This document shows positions 37,150-38,576 of a DNA stretch of 38,576 bases, piece after piece. Below the pieces are notes generated by a model. That model was not told where the DNA came from and made no database searches. It saw only the letters and a program-made list of their open reading frames with translations. Positions within the stretch are counted from its first letter, which is position 1. Every line of letters begins with the position of its first letter. Both the position numbers and the translations under genes were made by a program. Origin of the DNA: an uncultured Azohydromonas sp. (GTDB lineage: Bacteria > Pseudomonadota > Gammaproteobacteria > Burkholderiales > Burkholderiaceae_C); assembly GCF_937926365.1 (NCBI RefSeq), contig NZ_CALAOH010000116.1, forward strand, positions 1-38,576, in the 5' to 3' direction.

Positions 37150-38048
37150 TGGGCGCCCGCATCCGTGGCGCGCTGGCGGCACTGGGCTGCGCGCTGGCTG
37201 CCGGCGCCTGGGCCCAGGACGGCGGCGAAGGCCTGGCCGGCACGCTGAAGAAGGTGCGCGACAGCGGCGTCGTGACCCTGGGCGTGCGCGACGCCGCCTT
37301 CCCCTTCTCCTACGCCCTGCCCTCCGGGCGCCACGTCGGCTACAGCGTGGACCTGTGCCTGGCCATCGTGGAGGAGATCAAGTCGGCCATCGACCGCGCC
37401 GACGTGGCCGTGCGGCTGGTGACGCTGCAGTCCGAGCAGCGCATCGCCGCGGTGAAGGACGGCCGCGTGGACCTGGAATGCGGCTCCACCACCAACACGC
37501 AGCAGCGCCGGCAAGAAGTGGCCTTCTCGCCGGTGATCTTCGTCACCGGCACCAAGCTGATGGTGCGCCGCGACAGCGGCATCCGCTCCTGGCAGCAGCT
37601 GCGCGGCCGCACCGTGGCGGCCAGCGCCGGCACCACCAACGAGGCCACGATGCGCGCGCTGGCCGAGGGACGCGCGCCGGACCTGAAGCTGGTGACCCAT
37701 CCCGACCTGCGCCAGGCCTTCGAGGCCTTCAAGTCCGGCCAGGCCGACGCCCTGGCCAGCGACGAGGTGCTGCTGCTGGGCCTCAAGGCGCGGGCGAAGG
37801 AGCCGCGCGCGCTGGCCGTGGTGGGCGAGCTGCTGAGCTTCGAGCCCTACGGCATCGCCTACCGCCGCGACGATCCGCAGCTGGCGCAGGTGGTGGAGCG
37901 CAGCTTCCGCCGCCTGGCCCAGAACCGCGAGCTGGCGTGGATCTACGACCAGTGGTTCGTGCGCCGCCTGCCCGGCGGCGAGCAGCTCAAGCTGCGCATG
38001 GGCCCGCAGCTGACGGCGATCTTCGAGGGACTGGGACTGCCGCCCTGA
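37149..38048 (+). CDS. GltI-like amino-acid ABC transporter substrate-binding protein
   Basis: A 299-residue periplasmic receptor. Signal peptide residues 1-22 (cleavage near GAWAQ). It matches the glutamate/aspartate-binding branch: TLKKVRDSGVVTLGVRDAAFPFSY, then VGYSVDLCLAIVEEIK, SEQRIAAVKDGRVDLECGST (which contains the subfamily mark DLECGSTTN) and SAGTTNEATM. The ATG at 37149 shares its first base with the stop of the symporter gene, so the two are translationally coupled. No ABC permease or ATPase follows; the next gene is unrelated. Either the partners are elsewhere, or the receptor works with the symporter's substrate in some other way. Confidence 0.92.
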   Translation: MGARIRGALAALGCALAAGAWAQDGGEGLAGTLKKVRDSGVVTLGVRDAAFPFSYALPSGRHVGYSVDLCLAIVEEIKSAIDRADVAVRLVTLQSEQRIAAVKDGRVDLECGSTTNTQQRRQEVAFSPVIFVTGTKLMVRRDSGIRSWQQLRGRTVAASAGTTNEATMRALAEGRAPDLKLVTHPDLRQAFEAFKSGQADALASDEVLLLGLKARAKEPRALAVVGELLSFEPYGIAYRRDDPQLAQVVERSFRRLAQNRELAWIYDQWFVRRLPGGEQLKLRMGPQLTAIFEGLGLPP

Positions 38049-38207
38049 AGCGCCCGCGGCGCGCGGCCGGCCCGTTGCGTGCGCTACCGCAAGTCCCTGG
38101 CTGGTCCGCAGGCCGCGGCGCTGGCGTACAACTGCGCCATGGATGCTGCGGCGCAGCGGGGGCGCTGGCGCGGCCTCCAGCCCAGCGGCCACGGGAAGGA
38201 GCACGCG

Positions 38208-38576
38208 ATGATCGAAGGACTGGTTGCCGGCAAGGTGTACGGTCGGCCGGAGCAGCGCACGGGCACCAACAGCGGCCGTCCCTTCGTGACGGCGAAGGTG
38301 CGCGCCGCCACCAATGGCGGCGAAGTGCTTTTCGTCAACGTCCTGGCTTTCGACGCCACCGCGCAGGCGGCGTTGCTGGCGCTGTCCGACGGCGACGCGG
38401 TGTCGCTGGCCGGCACCCTCACGCCCAAGGTCTGGACGGACCGCGAGGGCCAGGCACGGCCCTCGCTGGACATGGTGGCCAGCCAGGTGCTGAGCGCGTA
38501 CCAGGTCAAGCGCAAGCGCGAGGCCGTCGGCGCCGCCGCGGGCAGCGCGGAGCCGCCGGCCCGCACGCCGTACCCG
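38208..38576 (+). CDS. Single-stranded-DNA-binding-protein-like OB-fold protein (3' truncated)
   Basis: The frame is open to the right edge; 123 codons are visible. ATG 38208 follows AAGGAGCACGCG. The sequence fits the bacterial SSB OB-fold: EGLVAGKVYGRPEQRTGTNS, RPFVTAKVRA, VLFVNVLAFDATAQAALLAL, GDAVSLAGTLTPKVWTDREG. A Pro/Ala/Gly-rich tail begins near residue 108. It is shorter and more divergent than replicative SSB, so it is probably an accessory or mobile-element-type SSB-like protein. The C-terminus, where the acidic SSB tip would be, is outside the window. Confidence 0.8.
   Translation, partial: MIEGLVAGKVYGRPEQRTGTNSGRPFVTAKVRAATNGGEVLFVNVLAFDATAQAALLALSDGDAVSLAGTLTPKVWTDREGQARPSLDMVASQVLSAYQVKRKREAVGAAAGSAEPPARTPYP

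Overview
The window is GC-rich, mostly coding DNA of the kind found in Burkholderiales (Betaproteobacteria), most likely the family Comamonadaceae. I infer this from base composition, from the very open antisense frames typical of about 70% GC, and from gene content: an orphan TRAP binding protein, PuuD-type urate hydroxylase, a 4HB chemoreceptor ending in a CheR-type pentapeptide, and DUF2242 and DUF4197 proteins. No rRNA, tRNA, CRISPR array, transposase or integrase was seen. The first gene (FUSC transporter) and the last (SSB-like protein) are cut by the window ends.

Layout. 1-2.4 kb: end of a FUSC membrane protein, then two paralogous small Cys-containing proteins of unknown function. 2.6-6.0 kb: an orphan TRAP substrate-binding protein faces a minus-strand group (periplasmic repeat protein, 60-aa membrane protein, PACE drug exporter, AI-2E-type permease). 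6.1-7.8 kb: an HD-GYP response regulator and a small acidic protein. 8.1-10.0 kb: a ROK regulator, preceded by two strong hairpins, and a lipocalin lipoprotein. 10.2-13.8 kb: an aldarate/uronate catabolic set (5-dehydro-4-deoxyglucarate dehydratase, 2-ketoglutaric semialdehyde dehydrogenase, exported SMP-30 lactonase) with GntR-like operator palindromes upstream. 14.3-17.1 kb: urate hydroxylase PuuD plus an NCS2 purine permease, preceded by two TGTATACA palindromes and closed by a bidirectional terminator shared with the chemoreceptor gene. 19-22 kb: DUF4197 protein, GH19-type lysin, patatin phospholipase. 22.2-26.3 kb: a REC-GGDEF-like protein followed, in the same reading frame and after a single UAG, by a 1012-aa hybrid histidine kinase. 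26.3-28.6 kb: DUF1232, YidB/DUF937, a hypothetical protein, a GNAT acetyltransferase and a small membrane protein. 29-31 kb: tautomerase, class II aldolase-like protein and a lipoprotein-type methyltransferase. 31.2-33.8 kb: two secreted orphan proteins and a secreted intradiol dioxygenase. 34-38.6 kb: metallophosphatase, DUF2242 lipoprotein, a dicarboxylate/amino-acid symporter overlapping a GltI-like binding protein, and the start of an SSB-like gene.

How the genes fit together. Two catabolic modules stand out: sugar-acid oxidation to 2-oxoglutarate, and purine/urate uptake and oxidation. A signalling group (HD-GYP, chemoreceptor, GGDEF-like protein, hybrid kinase) surrounds them. The most unusual locus is the GGDEF-like protein at 22.2 kb. 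Its signature reads GGGEF, its I-site is degenerate, and a four-cysteine cluster is inserted near the end of the domain. It sits in frame with its kinase across one stop codon. All functional calls rest on reading motifs by eye; no database search was possible.
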